From Pithys albifrons albifrons (Eukaryota; Chordata; Aves; Passeriformes; Thamnophilidae): a stretch of DNA of 64,000 nt. This document shows, piece after piece, positions 1 to 12,929 of the stretch. A program made the position numbers and the translations under genes. The notes beneath the pieces were generated by a model that worked only from the letters and a program-made list of their open reading frames with translations, had not been told where the DNA came from and made no database searches. The DNA lies in NCBI RefSeq assembly GCF_047495875.1, contig NC_092497.1, positions 27,099,889-27,163,888 of the forward strand, read 5' to 3'. Every line of letters begins with the position of its first letter. Position 1 is the first letter of the stretch.

Positions 1-1054
1 AAGATCCTATAAATTTTATGAGGCTAGGTGAAAATTCAGTACCTGTAGATTAATTTGGGATTTCAAAGCATTGTAATTTTCTATGGTATACATGGAGGCC
101 TGATAGCCTATGCACAAATACAGATGTGGATACTTTCCCAGCTGGCACTCTGTTTCTGCTAACTTTTCCCAGGTCCTCCTCTGGCATCTGTAATTGGCCT
201 TTCAAATTTGTCAGAGATCAAAACTTGTATTTGCAAAGGGATCATCTTACGAGTACCTTTCACTTCCTGCAGTTCTCTGCTCTGGCTTGTCAGTCATCAT
301 TGTTAATTTCTCATTGCTGAGGAGATGATACATTCTTCTATAACTCCAACAGAATTTGCAGTACCATGTTATATGCCATGTTGCTTGGAAGTAGTTCCAT
401 AGTCCATACTGCTCAAACAATGTGTTTTGCTCTCTGTCTGTGGGGTCAAGTGAAGATTTTTCTGGTAATAGATGAAAGGTTATTCTCTTTGGAGTTGACT
501 GACTCATTCTTTGTCCTCCTTGACTGTGTTTGACACTTAGATTTTGTAAGGTTGGGGTAAACTAGACTGATCAGGGGAGGACTGATGTGGAATAGGGACT
601 GCTTTAAATGAGAATTCCTCTTAAAAAGTTTGCGTTATAAAATATTCTACAAAACCTACAGGGAATTTATATAGGTCATAAGTAATAAGGGACACAGCAC
701 ATATTTTATAGGCTATAGAGCAGTCAACTGAAATTTTTTGCTCATCAAGACAGGTAAACCTAAGAAAAGGCTGACCCTCAGTAAAGGCAGATAAGTCTTC
801 TTCATATTGATATTTTTATAACAAGGTTTTTTAGCTCTTTTTAAAGAAGGCAACTTTTTGAAATTATTTTGGAGAGTTACAGGGTGATCTTATGATACTG
901 AAATACAAACTGCCATGTAACATTCAATATACTAAGTACAGAAGACATGCATGTAAGATAGAACATTATTTATGTACTTATACACCCTCTCCCTCCATGT
1001 ATATATATACATATACGTAAGCATGTATATACTTATACACACACACCTCCCTCA
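1..1054. other. AT-rich non-genic DNA
   Basis: I see no gene, RNA or clear transposon here. Open frames are short and unlike any protein I recognise. From about 990 the sequence becomes an alternating purine/pyrimidine stretch (TATA and ACAC runs) that leads into the microsatellite. Confidence 0.5.
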
Positions 1055-1128
1055 TAGATATAGATATAGATATAGATATAGATATAGATATAGATATAGA
1101 TATAGATATAGATATAGATATAGATATA
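1055..1128. repeat. (TAGATA)n microsatellite
   Basis: A perfect hexanucleotide tandem of TAGATA with just over 12 units. It is flanked on the left by ATAC/ACAC alternation and on the right by ACACACC. A frame across it reads as alternating Tyr-Arg, which is an artefact of the repeat and not a gene. The lack of interruptions suggests a length-polymorphic locus. Confidence 0.95.
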
Positions 1129-2148
1129 CACACCTGAAATTGTCAGTCCAATAACTGGATGTGGTCAGAGGACCAAAATGAGCATTTGTAATCCTTGAGA
1201 GAGTTGTAAGGATCAAGCCAGAAAATGTCATTAATATGTGACATTAAATGTCTAGCATATCCATTTTTGGACATTGTGGGCAATTCTGATCTCTTCACCC
1301 TTAGTAGAACAGGTATGACAAGAAATGTCACAGGGAAGGCAAGCCATACCAACAAAATGGCCTCAAATACAGAGAAAGGCTGAAGAGAAGCCTGCAGTTT
1401 GGAGCAAAATGCCCTCAAAAAACTTAAGAGAAGCATAAAATATATGTGGAATGACAATTTATTATTTTACCTCACACAGCAAAAATTAATCAACAATTGA
1501 TTAAGCCAGTAGAGTGTTTATTCAAAGAGCTAATTGAAAATTTTTCACTTCAGGAGTAAGACAGAAGAACTCATTGGACTGAGACATGGTAGGTCACAAA
1601 AAGATAAGTTCTTGAAGGATGGTTGTGTTTGTTGCTATTAAATCCAGAGGTGTGGATCTAGTATCTGTCTCTGCTTACTCCTGTGTAGCTAATAGACTGA
1701 TGATGGGAAAATATGCTGGCACACATCACTCTCTGCATGTTGTAGCATCTGTTACTGGCCTGTTTTGGAGAAGGGACACTGGCTGAGATAGATGTTTTCA
1801 CACCTTTTTTATGGCATGACCTTGAAGACTAGTTTTGAAGTGGCTGCCAATTTACAGGGAACTTGTAATACACTGGTGTATACTAAAGTGCATGAAAGAT
1901 TTCCCTTCCCAGGAGTTTCAGCTTAGAGGTCTGTCCTGTATGTGAAGGCAGAAGAGAGCGACATGGAACACTCTGGCACGTGTGTAGTTGTAGGGCATTA
2001 CAATTAAGGAGCTCTGGCTGAGGGGCTGTTCCTGAGAGGTACCTGCACAGTGGTGTCCACAAAGCAGTGGAATCATGCTTTAAAATCAAAATCTATTTGG
2101 TTTTGATTTGTCACCATATTTTCACTTTTGGAACATGTTAGCTTTCTG
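1129..2148. other. non-genic DNA
   Basis: No supported gene or repeat. A 104-codon minus frame at 1143-1457 and a 68-codon minus frame at 1883-2089 have no recognisable domain and no start context worth calling. Confidence 0.45.
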
Positions 2149-2260
2149 GTTTTTGTTTGTTTTTTTTCCTTTTTTTTTGTTGTTGTTTTGTTTTGTTTTT
2201 GTTTTGTGTTGTTTTGTTTTGTTTGTTTTTTGTTGTTGTTGTTTTTTGGGGGGAGGGTGG
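2149..2260. repeat. T-rich / TTG low-complexity tract
   Basis: A run of T, TTTTG and TTG units ending in a short G run. Frames through it read as Phe/Val/Leu/Cys-rich membrane-like peptides, but this is low-complexity DNA. It could be the reverse complement of the A-rich tail of an old retroposon, though no recognisable body is attached. Confidence 0.8.
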
Positions 2261-3589
2261 GTGTTAAACCCTCTTGTTTTCTTGCTACACCTTTTTCCTA
2301 TGCTAAAGAAGAAGACAATGTTTCATTGCATAATCTCTACTTTTCTATTTTCATTCCCTTCTTTCTAGTCCCATAAACACTTTAAATGCCTCAATAATTG
2401 AGAATGGAGTTCAAAGCCCTTTTGATAGTAATGTTAGAGAGGGTATTTTGGAATACTTTTGGTCAGTCTAATGATCCTGATGAGCTCTAATCTTATGAAG
2501 ACTTATAACATATGTGGCATGAGTGTCTAGTAGTACTTCCTATGATGCTTTGCAACAGACCTTTAAAAGTAATTTGAGGAAATACTTGAGTAAATTAAAA
2601 AAAGTATTCCCCTACTGATGGCTATGTCCTAATGCTGACAAACAGCTCTGTAGCTGATTGGCTGCATTCACCTTTTAACATCCACAGACAATATCATTCA
2701 TCAAGGGACAAGGGATATACATCCTACTCACAGCATACAGCCCCAGATTGTATTTTAAAGGGCATTGACTCCAGCAGGCTCAAGAGTTGTGGTGGATAAC
2801 GAACAGAACATGAACTTAGAATGTGAAAGTGAATGGAATGAAACTTGTTCCTTGAATGCGTGATCAGAATGACCATCAGTAGGAAGAGCAGAGCTCAACA
2901 GACCTTCTGAATGGCATTGGACAGGGTGTTTGGAAGGTGCTCTGTCTAATATTTTTAAAAACTAGGCCGACAATTTAAAATTAATTCCATGAATAAAACA
3001 GTTTTGGAAAAGCTTTTAGTTGTGAGAGATTTATGTGTGCTGATGGCTGGCTACATCAATATTGAACTGGTAAAGTGACTTTGTTTGGATACTGTCCCTT
3101 CAGACCCCCTCCTGTGATATATGAGCACAATTCACTGGGCCATGGACCACTGCCAGACTCTCTCTCCACTGTCATTCAGATGCAAGCAGACAAGGCATCC
3201 ACAGCCTCCTAGCATTTCTTTCCCTTAGGTGGAAGCAGAAGGTGGCACCTCTGACACATGTGCTGATTTTAAGTGGTCCGTAAAACCAGGACAGCCAGGG
3301 GTCACTCTACATTGCTGACCATACATCCCATGCATTCAGGCGGATAGAGCCAGCAGTTGCCTGTGTAACTTGCTGTTAAATGTTCAAACACAGGAAGGTG
3401 GTGTTGGAAGGAGCCCCTCAGAGAATTTTTCTCACCCTACCAACACAAAGGTTTGGGCTTGGAGTGCCAGGACTGAGGACAAAAGATGGCTGATGCCTTT
3501 CAGATTCCAGCTAAATGGTGGGATGGAGGTGAGGAAACAGAACCCCAGAACTTGGGGCGAGGAGAGGGTTTTTTTCCCTGTGTGCTGGC
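2261..3589. other. non-genic DNA, possibly LTR-related at its right end
   Basis: No gene seen. From about 3360 the base composition becomes G-rich and may already belong to the LTR-related element to the right, but I cannot align it to the other copies in the window, so I leave it unassigned. Confidence 0.4.
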
Positions 3590-3710
3590 TAGACTTTTGG
3601 GGCTTTTCTTTGGGCAGCTGCAGAAAAGGAGCCACTGCTTGCTGGTGAGCTCTCTTTTTCTGGCTCTGGTCTTTGCTTTTCCCCCTCCATCTCTGGGTGC
3701 CCTGAGCTTC

Positions 3711-3738
3711 AGAGAGAGAGAGAGAGAGAGAGAAGAGA
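3711..3738. repeat. (GA)n dinucleotide tract
   Basis: About 14 GA units with one interruption, inside the LTR fragment. The tract is absent from the other two copies of this LTR in the window, so it expanded in this copy. Confidence 0.9.
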
Positions 3739-4190
3739 GTCACGGCTGCTTTGGGACATGCTGCAGACCTTTTTTTTCTTCTTGGGGACCGACTTGGACT
3801 GCAAGGAGATTCCTGGGAATTATCACCATTCCTCCACTCCCAGCATTTTCTTCTTTTTTGAACACAGGACAAGAAAAGAGAGGGAGAGTCCACTTGAGTG
3901 CTCACCCCTTGTCTCTTCCTCACTGGGAAAAGACTGAGAATTCACCTCGCAGCCAGCTGAGGTGTGACACTGGCACTGTCCATAAATATAACTGCACCAT
4001 GAGGAACCTACAGTTTGGGGGTTGTTCTCTTTTATTTTTCCTTTTGGTGCTGGGCGAGTAGTTTGCTCTGGTCTGTTTAGAGTTATATCTATATCTGCAT
4101 ATATCTACATATATATTATATATATAGTAATTAGGAACTTTTATCCTTCTTGTATCCATGTTCTAATTAAAGTTCCTTTTTCTTAAATTT

Positions 4191-4196
4191 AATAAA
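4191..4196 (+). promoter_or_regulatory. LTR poly(A) signal AATAAA
   Basis: Canonical AATAAA. It has an exact counterpart at 36111-36116 in the second copy of this LTR family; the third copy has GATAAA at 50215-50220. Its position near the right end supports plus-strand orientation of the family. Confidence 0.7.
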
Positions 4197-4329
4197 GAGT
4201 GACGTGATTCTTGAGCAGGAATCCTCTCCTCTGGTCTTTGGTAAACATTGTGGTTGCAAAGGGCTCTTTAATCTAGCATATATGAGATTCAGGCAGAGGC
4301 TGAGACTACTAGATTAGAAATGACTATGA

Positions 4330-4450
4330 TTTTCCAGGGAACAATGCACTTAGTGATGCTGTGGGTTTGATATTTTTTGATATTTTCAAATCAAGGCTGG
4401 ATATCTTTTGGCAGAACAATCTTCCAATCCAACCACGAGGCACTCAACTT
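4330..4450 (+). mobile_element. old CR1 LINE 3' fragment
   Basis: The words TTTTCAAATCAAGGCTGGAT and ATCTTTTGGCAGAAC match the diverged 3' region of older CR1 elements (feature known from memory of the family). The copy is short and heavily mutated, with no coding capacity. Confidence 0.4.
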
Positions 4451-7407
4451 AACAAAAGAACTGTTTAATGACATTCCTCAATCTGTGCTTTTGCAGAAAG
4501 TCAGGCTGAATGATTACAGTAGTTCTTAAAACCTCCGACCCTAATGAGGTGCATTGTCTTCAAAACCAATTAATTTTAGTTATTCATGCATTAGAACAAA
4601 ATAAGAATACACTTGAGACACTACAAAGGAAACTTTTTCATTGTTGCCTAATTTTAATATGCAGTTTGTAAAACTTGAGCCATGCTTTCCTCATGTTATA
4701 AGACCATGCCAATAGCACCAGCTCAAAGTAACAGCTTTCTTTCTGTCAACATTTATGCAATTGTTTATGACCAGGCTTTGTTGCAGGTTGATGTCAGCAG
4801 CAGCACTTACTCATTTCTTAAACCAAAGAAATATAAAATTTTCAGGCCTAATTAAGTTCCTTTTATATTAGGGTACATTCAGTGAAGCCCGTCTACCAAG
4901 TTCAGCAGCATTACACTTGTGCAAAATGGACATCCACATTGACATATTGTACCTGGTATTTAAAAATTAGTTTTATACTCAGCTGAATATACTGCTTTTT
5001 CCAGAAGAAAGCCAGCAGCTGGATGAAGTGTAGTTCAAGAGCTACTGGTTTGATAGAATTATCTGTTTTGCAATAGTATTCATCATTGCACTTATCATTT
5101 TATATAAAGAAATATAAGCCACTCTCCTTACAGAAAAACTCTTTAGGGTCTAATGTCTGAATTAGCTGCACTTTGATGAAAATGTTTTGGCTTTGAACCA
5201 TAGCAGATTCAGACTTACATGGAGACAAAAGCCAAGGAAGTGCCTCAGAGACACAGAAAAAAAAAAAGAAAAAAAAAAGAAAAAAAAAAGAAAAAAAGAC
5301 ATTTACGCATTGTAATGGCTCTTCTTTAATACTTTCCTGCCTTAATAGTAAATGGAAAATCCTTATCCTTTTGTGCACCATTGTCCTGCTCTGTCCTTGT
5401 GCGCATTAGTGGTCCCAACTACCCTCCTTTTCCATATATCTATGTAGATTTTTATCCTTCTTTTTGCCGTTTTGTGACGAAGAACTAATACCTTCCCTGC
5501 GTTCTTATCTTGTTCTTGAATGTTACTGATGTCATGTTGACATCACAGTCTTGTACAGGAAAGAATCAAGCATTGCTTTCCAGAGTGAGAAACTGTGGAA
5601 ATGGTATGTGCCCCATCAGAACTGACATATGTAAGCACATGATATTCAGCCAAGATTTTGCTTTCTATATTTTCATACTGGGGGATAAAGTACAGGAAAC
5701 AATTCTAAAAATAACAGGAATAAGATTTAAGATCAAAGACTTAAGTTTCTAATTTCTCCAGAAAATCTTGCGAATAACCCAGTCCAAGTTATCCTAATCT
5801 CATAGGAATAACTTTCAAACTTTTGGAATATGTGAGTATATATGCATCTGATTTACAGTGGATTTTTTGGAAACCTTCTAGCATATTTGGAATTTAGCAT
5901 GTTTCAAAAATATTTTGATTCTATGGGATTGAAAAAAGTAATTTCTTTTTAAAATTTGTTTAATTTTTAATTTTTTTTTTTGCTTCACTGAGAATAACAT
6001 CCCTTTTAACATAATTGTAAAACAAATTGTGGTTTTTTGCATGTAACATTTTTTTACCCTTGGTAACAATTGGCATAGTTTTATAAAATACTGCTTAAAA
6101 TTTCTAAAATACAAATATTCCAAGCAAACCAGATAATAACAGTAGTATGTTTCTGGGATATGATCCAAAAGATTTATTTGGTACTTTTTTGAACCTATTC
6201 TTGCACATCCTGCTACATGACAGTGGTGAGAGTTTTGCTGTGGACCATCACATTGTTATTTTGTAGACTTGTGTGAGAAGTCTTTCATTGATTACTGAAA
6301 AGAGCCCACAGATGCCCTTCCTGTTCTTGTCATTACAATTTCAGGCTGCTTCTGTCCTTAACTAGATCTGGAGAGTGAGATCATACTTTGAAACAGAGAA
6401 GAGAATTACAGCCCTCTCTCTTTTTAAGAGAAAATTGCCATGGGAATATAACACAAGCCATTGTTTCACAACTTGGACGTGGAGCGTTTGTAACACTTAG
6501 TTTGTAGAAGCTTCTACAAAACATCTCTAACTTAAGTGTGGAGGATTTTATCCCCTCTCTTTGACCTAACACATTGCTCTATTGGGAGAATTTTGCAATG
6601 GCTGGATTGCTCATTAATCAATGGTAAATTAAGAAAATTACCTAGGACTGGTTATCAGCTGGATTTTCAGAAAGTTGAAAAAGTTACATCAGCCTCCAGA
6701 CACTGTAACATAAGATAGTATAACACAGACATCTCCAGTTGGGGATCTTCTTGGGAGAAGAATGGAATGGAGAAGAGAAATTGATGGCACCATGTTTTGT
6801 TGAATGTCAGCTGTGAGGAGTCTATATCATAGACTCAGAGATTTATGGCTGTATAGCTGTGAGCTAAATTCCCATGCCAGTACCTGAGTAGCTGTGCCAT
6901 ATTGACATTGTAATCCTGTGCTATTCTTACTAGAGTAATAAAAACCAAGCCCCACAAAACACCTTGTGACTTGATGTGTCTCTCATCAGTTTTTGCAAAA
7001 TTTAAGTTCACTGTTCTCCCCATTAAACCCACAATGACGTGCTTCCTGATGCTTCAAAGCACCTGAAATAGGTGGTCTGGGAAACCTTCCCTAGAAATTC
7101 CTGTCATGGTACCTGCATCAGAATTGCTGTAAATAATATTGAAATACTTTTTATTTACCATTTCCCCTTAAAGCTTCAACTGGGAATTGCCTGTCTTCCA
7201 AGAGCTGTGCTTCTTTCCATTCACTGTAACGCCTGTATATGAACTTTTAGCCAGGTTTCCTAAGGAACTGAGGTTTCTGTGATAACATGGTCTGTCTCTC
7301 CAGTTGTGTTATCAGTTCCTTCTGTCCAGGTAACATGCTAGTCAAATTTAACTGAGACTGAAGGAGATGATAGAAATCTGAACATGAAATATGTCCTAAT
7401 AGTTTTG
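4451..7407. other. AT-rich unique DNA
   Basis: Apart from the A-rich tract at 5257-5299 I see no structured feature. Frames such as 5878-6168 (minus) and 5510-5752 (plus) have AT-driven composition and no recognisable motif. Confidence 0.45.
5257..5299. repeat. A-rich tract (A8-11G units)
   Basis: Four A-runs separated by single G residues. It is low-complexity and no retroposon body can be recognised on either side. Confidence 0.85.
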
Positions 7408-7478
7408 CTTTTTTTTTTTTTGGTGGTTGTTGTTGTTGCTGCTGCTGTTGTTGTTTTTTGTTTGGGTTTTTTTTTTTT
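7408..7478. repeat. poly-T / (TTG)n / (TGC)n tract
   Basis: A T13 run is followed by TTG and TGC trinucleotides and another T run. Frames on both strands read as homopolymer-like peptides (Val/Ala or Gln/Thr runs) and are not genes. Confidence 0.85.
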
Positions 7479-10400
7479 AAAGAAATCAATAGCTGAACAG
7501 AAGAAGGGGATCTTAATTAGTGCCTCAGAGAAAAAGGTAGTCATGTATCATCAGTTTGACACTGTAACAGTCAGCCAGTCTTCATGCATGAAGCCAACTG
7601 GTCACAGCCCATTGCTGCCATGAAGAATGGACTAACTGAGGTTACTACACTGGAAGGCAAATGAGGACGTGTATCTGTAAGAAACACTTTTTCTGTTCAC
7701 TGAAGAATTTGACAGTTTGATTTACTGCTGTGTACTTCTATCTGGCATATTGTGATTCCCTGTGAAACTTAAATTAACTCTACACAGGAAATTTCTGTAA
7801 CTTTCATTTTAGAACTGAGTGGTATAGTTATCAACACTAGATTTCATGGTAGGAAACTTTTCTCCTTTTATCATCATAAGACTTGCTTTTCAAAAAAACC
7901 CCAAAAAACAACAAAAACCCAAACAAACAAAAAAACACAAAGAAAAAAAGGTGAAAGGTCTTACTGGATTGGTGTTTCAATGGACTGAGACATTCCTCAT
8001 CACTTTATGTCTTGAATTGGAGATCTGCGTCAGTAAAGAACAAAGACTTTGGCCTTCTGAATTTCAACTCACTTTTGATCTACAGATCCCTGAACTTTTT
8101 GACAGATGTAGTGAGGAATTTATGCTTACTAATGGTAGATTTGTGTTTATCACTTAACTTGATCAGGCCTCTTAGAACCACCCCATGGATCTCCAGAAGT
8201 CTGTGCACAAAATTCTACAAATCTGTGCTTATGTCAGCAGCTAGTTAAGGCATTGCAGATCCTTACGGTAGGAGGTGGTATGGGCAGTGTTACCTCAGAG
8301 CTCTGAGCAGGACTGCAGTAGTCCTTATTACCCTTTGCATTTATATTTGTTCTTTATCTCCAAATCCCTAGCTGCTGTAATCCTTGAACAGCTCATCCCT
8401 TCTAGTTTGTCTATTGATATTTAAAAAGCATCTGAAGAAGTGTCAGGAATGTCACCACAGAAAAGGTTCTGAGTGTAGGACAAAGTGCTGGAGCAGGAAA
8501 CAGGATTTTAAGGAAAAATAAAGTGACATGGTCAGGCTCCTTGTTTGGAGTAAGTGGCTGATAAGACATTTGCTCCCGACTGAAGGCAGAGTATTTGGAA
8601 GAGGGCTCTGGCAGCTGTAGCCAGTAGAAGTGCATGGAGGTAATTTGGAGGGCAGCAGAGCCCACAGGTGGACAGGACACTGTGGGCAGCAGGGCTGCAG
8701 GGCAGCACAGACAGGGGAAGCTCTGATTTCCCTACTAACTAGATGGGGTGGTCAGCAGTTGAACAGGGAAAAATGAGTTCCACAAAATCATTCTACTGCC
8801 AGGAGCAGTGCTATTTTGTACTGGTGTCAGTTGGCAGCCTGTTGTGTCCTCCGTGGGTGTCAGGTCTTTGGAAAAACAAGGACTGGTGCTGTGGTTGGCA
8901 GGTGAGCATGCCTGGAGAGAAAGGGCAAAGGACACAAATATCACTCATGCATGTCCTTGGGGAAACTGGGATGCAGCCCAGGAGACAACATCCTCCAGTT
9001 TGGCCGTGAATGGAGTGCACACGTTTTAATAATAAATCCTGTTCTGTGAGGAAATTCTCAAGTCTTTGTGTGGACCTTTGTGACAGCAGAGAAAGCTATT
9101 GGAAGGAAAACTAATGCATAATTTGCTTGTTCATCCAAGTTTAATAAACCCCTTTGTGTACAGTTATTGCCTTTATGCAAAATAAACATCTCTGACAATT
9201 AAACAGGTTACTGGGGACTAATCTACTTTCTTTGGTGGTTCCTTAGCAACTACAGCTGTGAATTAGTTGCCAAGCAGCCTAGTTCAATGTTTTGCAATGA
9301 AGCAAGAAGAGGAAAAAGAGATAAATAAAAAGATGAAAGACTGAATTTTGAAGTTAAGTGCAGACTAATAAGCAAATATTTGTGCTTTGTTTTTAAGGTC
9401 ATCAGCCATTATTTTTTCCCAGCTTTTCTTAAAGTGCACCTATTTGTCATTGAAAGCTTCACTGTTGTCTCCTGGCAGTGGGGTGCAGGGTTGTGCTGCC
9501 TGGCACAGTGGTGTTGTTGCGCTTCTCTGGTATGAGCAGGAGTGAGGAGTTGGGTCACACAATACTGCTCTGAGATGATGGCTAATGCAGCACGTGCTAA
9601 AGGTGCCACCAGAGACTATCCATCACAGGTTTCTCTGTGTATTGGTGATGGGCAGCATTTGCATGATAGACACTGGCAAAAATAAGCTGGAAACAAAGGT
9701 CTTTCTCTATGATGAAAAGTTTTCATCTACAACCATACTCTTCTCCTGACAGGAACCGAGGTTGTTTCTCAGGCAGAGTAGGGAAGGAGGTCCCTGGAAG
9801 CAGATGGGGATCAAAATCTAGAAGAGGTAGGCAGATGTATAACCAGGGCTGAGAAACTAAATGAGAGGAGTTCACAAAAAGAAAGAAGGTGTAAACGACT
9901 TGCTGGCCACTGCTCTGATTGTGACACCTCCACTGAGATCCCTCTCATCTGAAGCAGTGCGCAAGAATACATTGTGTGTATTCAGGGTGGAAGATCAGAG
10001 TTTTTTCCTGCTGGTGAGGGGCCTTGGCAGGAGCCTGCTGGCAGGGTGGTCAGTGACCCTAACCACACTGAGTCGCAGGGGATTTCACCGACATGCATCC
10101 CACAGCTGAAAACCAGGACCACCAATGGTGGGAGGAACTGGGAAAGCTACTGGGGACTTAACAATCCATCCTCATTTGTGGGGGCCAGGCGTATGGCCAC
10201 ACTATATGTCTGGGGTCTGGGTCTTAACATAACTTGATTTATGTCAATTTCTTCCTCAGGGCATTAGGCTACACAGTCCAGATGGCAGAATGCCCTTGGT
10301 ACCAGAAGCATATGGTAGTACATTGGAGAGGTTCAGAAGGGGAGAAGAAATACATTGTGCTTATGCATTTCTAATAATAATAGGATCAATGACATTTATG

Positions 10401-12177
10401 TCAGCATTAGTTGATGACACAAATGACACCAAAGTCATGAGTGGGCATAATTAATGATGACAAAACATAGGTACAGCACACATAGACTGCAAAAATTGGG
10501 CTCCATCACAAGACTTATATTGAATCTGAAATTTAGTGGTTTAAAATCGAAGGGTTTTAACAAATCAAAGGTTTTTAAAGTTTTCAAGGCAGGACACAGT
10601 ACCCAAAAACTTTGGAGTAAGCAACATTATTGTAATTACAACACTTTAAGAATCATCAGGCATTGGAGACCTGAGGTATTAGACCCGAGGGAGCATCGGG
10701 TACAGTAAAGTCTCTGGTTGCACAAAGAGAGACAGAGGGACTGTCGGTCTGTCTGTTGGTAACAAGGGGCCACAGGAAGTAGAGTAGGAATGGCCTTAAA
10801 CTGTCAGCCAAGTACTGTGTTTTTTTCTGTCCTATACTCCAAGTCACTGAATAGAGTGTTTAAAACTCAGTCTGCAAAATGTGTTTTTGTTTTACATTGG
10901 CTCCTGGCCCCCTTAAACAAGGCATTTTTGTTATCTGACCTCACCAGAGCTGCATCCTTTTGCTGCTGCTGCCTTTTAATGATCATTTAAAAATGATTAA
11001 CAATGCCTGGAGTCATGACAGCCTGACTTCCTGTGCTAAACTTCTGCATGTCTGGATTTGCAGGAGGGAGTTCCTGACAAGAGAGTTTCCTATAAAACAA
11101 GGACACTTGGGGCATTGTTGAGGAAAAATGACCACATGCAAGAGGTATAAGTCACGGACTAGGACAGATGCTCTGGCAGAGATATTTTTTTACTTGTTTA
11201 AGGCTAGGTTTTTTTTTAGCACCGGAAACAAGTTTGTTTGCAATTTCTAAAGGCATCAGAGTAACAGAGTGACTAGCTGTCACTGGCTGCATTAGTCTAA
11301 TCTTCATTTCCATCTTCTTAAAATAAAAAAAAAGCAATGAAAGTCTTCTTTAAAATCAGGTGGAATTACTGAAAGATTTCATGCAAGGAGTGTTATGACA
11401 AAAGCTCAGTTATACCATGGGGAAGTGGAGACTTTGGAGGGTTTAGTTTCTGAAACAGTGTTCTCAGTATGTGGTTAACTACTATCTCAGAAACAAAAAC
11501 TCCAGTGTTTTCTTTCTGGTTCTTCAAGTAGAAACCCAGTTTTGACTGATTGCAAGACTCCTGCACTGTCTGAATCCCTTGTGGTTCCCAGTTATATCAG
11601 GGTCTCTCAAAGCTTATTTCAGGGACTATGTTAAGGTTTGGTCATTTAGGCTTGTTTCTAAATGGATTGACTCATCTTCAAAAGAAATTTTATTTTGGAT
11701 GGAAAATTGTTCCTATGGATAAATAGGAAAGAAGAGGAAATGCAGTCACTGCACATTTTTGGACAGTCTAAGCTCTCCTCTCCAGCTGACATATGCTTTC
11801 TTTTCCTGGGGCACTAAATAATGGAGAACTGAATGCTCACAAGCCCAGATGTCTGTAGGAACACATGGGCAAGCATATTGGGCAATGTGTATTGTATCAG
11901 GATGATACACTTCTGGGCAGGAAGTTATTTCTGTCAAATCCTGGGTTTTCTTCTGGATGGTAGGGCTGATGGAAGGAAGGACACCTTCCTTCTCGGTTCC
12001 AAGAATTCATATCCAACAGCAGAAGTGGTACTGATGTGCTGGGATTCAGTCATCCATCCATATGTTATGTAGCTAGAGCCTCTTGAGAGTCAAAAGGCTG
12101 TATCTCACCAGGCTAGCTTATACCATTCAATAAGACCATGGGTCTCCTTCAGGTTTCCTGTATCATCTCCACCAAGA
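7479..12177. other. unique DNA with one A-rich tract
   Basis: There is an A-rich low-complexity tract at about 7891-7950. Otherwise I see nothing: the frames of 60-103 codons have no domains, signal peptides or neighbours that would support a gene. Part of 10330-10700 may be a very old CR1 remnant, but the match is too weak to call. Confidence 0.45.
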
Positions 12178-12308
12178 CCATAGAATCAGAATCATTGAGG
12201 CTGGAAAAGACCCACTGAGTCCAATCATAAATCTAACACTGCCAGGTTCAGCATTAAACCATCTCTTAAGTGCCATGTCTATAGCTCTTAAATACCTTCA
12301 GGTATTAA
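12178..12308 (-). mobile_element. CR1 LINE 3' fragment (first of the cluster)
   Basis: It begins in the reverse-complement CR1 3' end (ATAGAATCAGAATCATTGAG) and contains ATTAAACCATCTCTTAAGTG, a CR1 3' UTR-like segment. It stops where a second CR1 3' end begins, which suggests the second element inserted next to or into it. Confidence 0.8.
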
Positions 12309-12890
12309 ACCACAGAATTACAGAATCATAGAATGGTAAGTTTGGAAGGGACCACTGGACATCTTGTCACTGGAGTGCATCTCAGCCAACCTCCATGCTC
12401 AAGCAGGTCCCCTGTACTCAGGTTTGTGTCCAGATGGCTACTGAATATCTCTAGGGAAGAAAACTCCACAACCTTTCCGGACAATCTGTTTCAGTGCTCA
12501 GTCACCCACACAGTAAAGCAGTTCTTTATCATATTCAGGTGGAACTTCCTGTGCATCAGTTTCTGCCCATTCACTCTTGTCCTGTTGCTTGGCACCACCA
12601 AGAAGAGCCTGGTTTCATGACACCCTCTCTTTGGGTACTTACATACATTGATACAATCCCCTCTCAGCAATCTCTGTAAAAATCTGAACAGTCTCAGCCT
12701 TTCCTCATAAGAAAGAGGTTCCAGTCCCTTAATTTCTTTTGTTGCCCTCCACTGGTCCCAAACCAGGAGCACCATGTCTCTCTTATACTGATGAGCCCAG
12801 AACTGGACACAGCACTCCAGGTGAGGCATCACCAGAGCTGAGCAACGGTCACCTCTCTCGAACCATTTCCCAGAGCAGTAGGGTGGCTCT
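12309..12890 (-). mobile_element. CR1 LINE 3' fragment
   Basis: It starts with the reverse complement of the CR1 3' terminus (ACAGAATCATAGAATGG, then GGAAGGGACCACTGGA). It continues through the end of the reverse transcriptase frame: a minus frame of 155 codons (12491-12958) retains CR1-type words such as LECCVQFWAHQYKRD and PLSYEERLRLFRFLQ. The element is 5' truncated. The frame is a relic, not an active gene. Confidence 0.9.
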
Positions 12891-12929
12891 TGAGTTGAGA
12901 TAAGAACAGGTAGAGGTGATTCACTGATT

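Larger units (their letters stand above)
3590..4250 (+). mobile_element. LTR fragment, family A (endogenous retrovirus)
   Basis: From about 3797 this aligns by eye with the solo LTRs at 34405-36194 and 49581-50310. All share the GCAAGGAGATTCC block or its equivalent, the GGTTGTTCTCTTTT block, a TA-rich tract, ATCCTTCTTGTAT and the poly(A) region with AATAAAGAG. The homology stops at about 4250 with GGTAAACATTG, so the last ~35 bases of the LTR, including the terminal CA, are missing. The stretch 3590-3796 is assigned only by continuity. The 191-codon plus frame at 3486-4061 and the 163-codon minus frame at 3432-3923 overlap this LTR and are best read as chance frames. Confidence 0.75.

Noticed and set aside
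2108..2376. Hydrophobic small proteins read from the T-rich tract
   Set aside because: This is low-complexity poly-T/TTG DNA that yields Phe/Val/Leu/Cys strings in two frames.
3432..4061. 163-codon minus and 191-codon plus frames
   Set aside because: Both overlap a recognisable LTR fragment with a (GA)n tract; there is no retroviral or host motif.
10330..10720. A possible ancient CR1 fragment
   Set aside because: Only short scattered word matches; not enough to separate from chance without an alignment.
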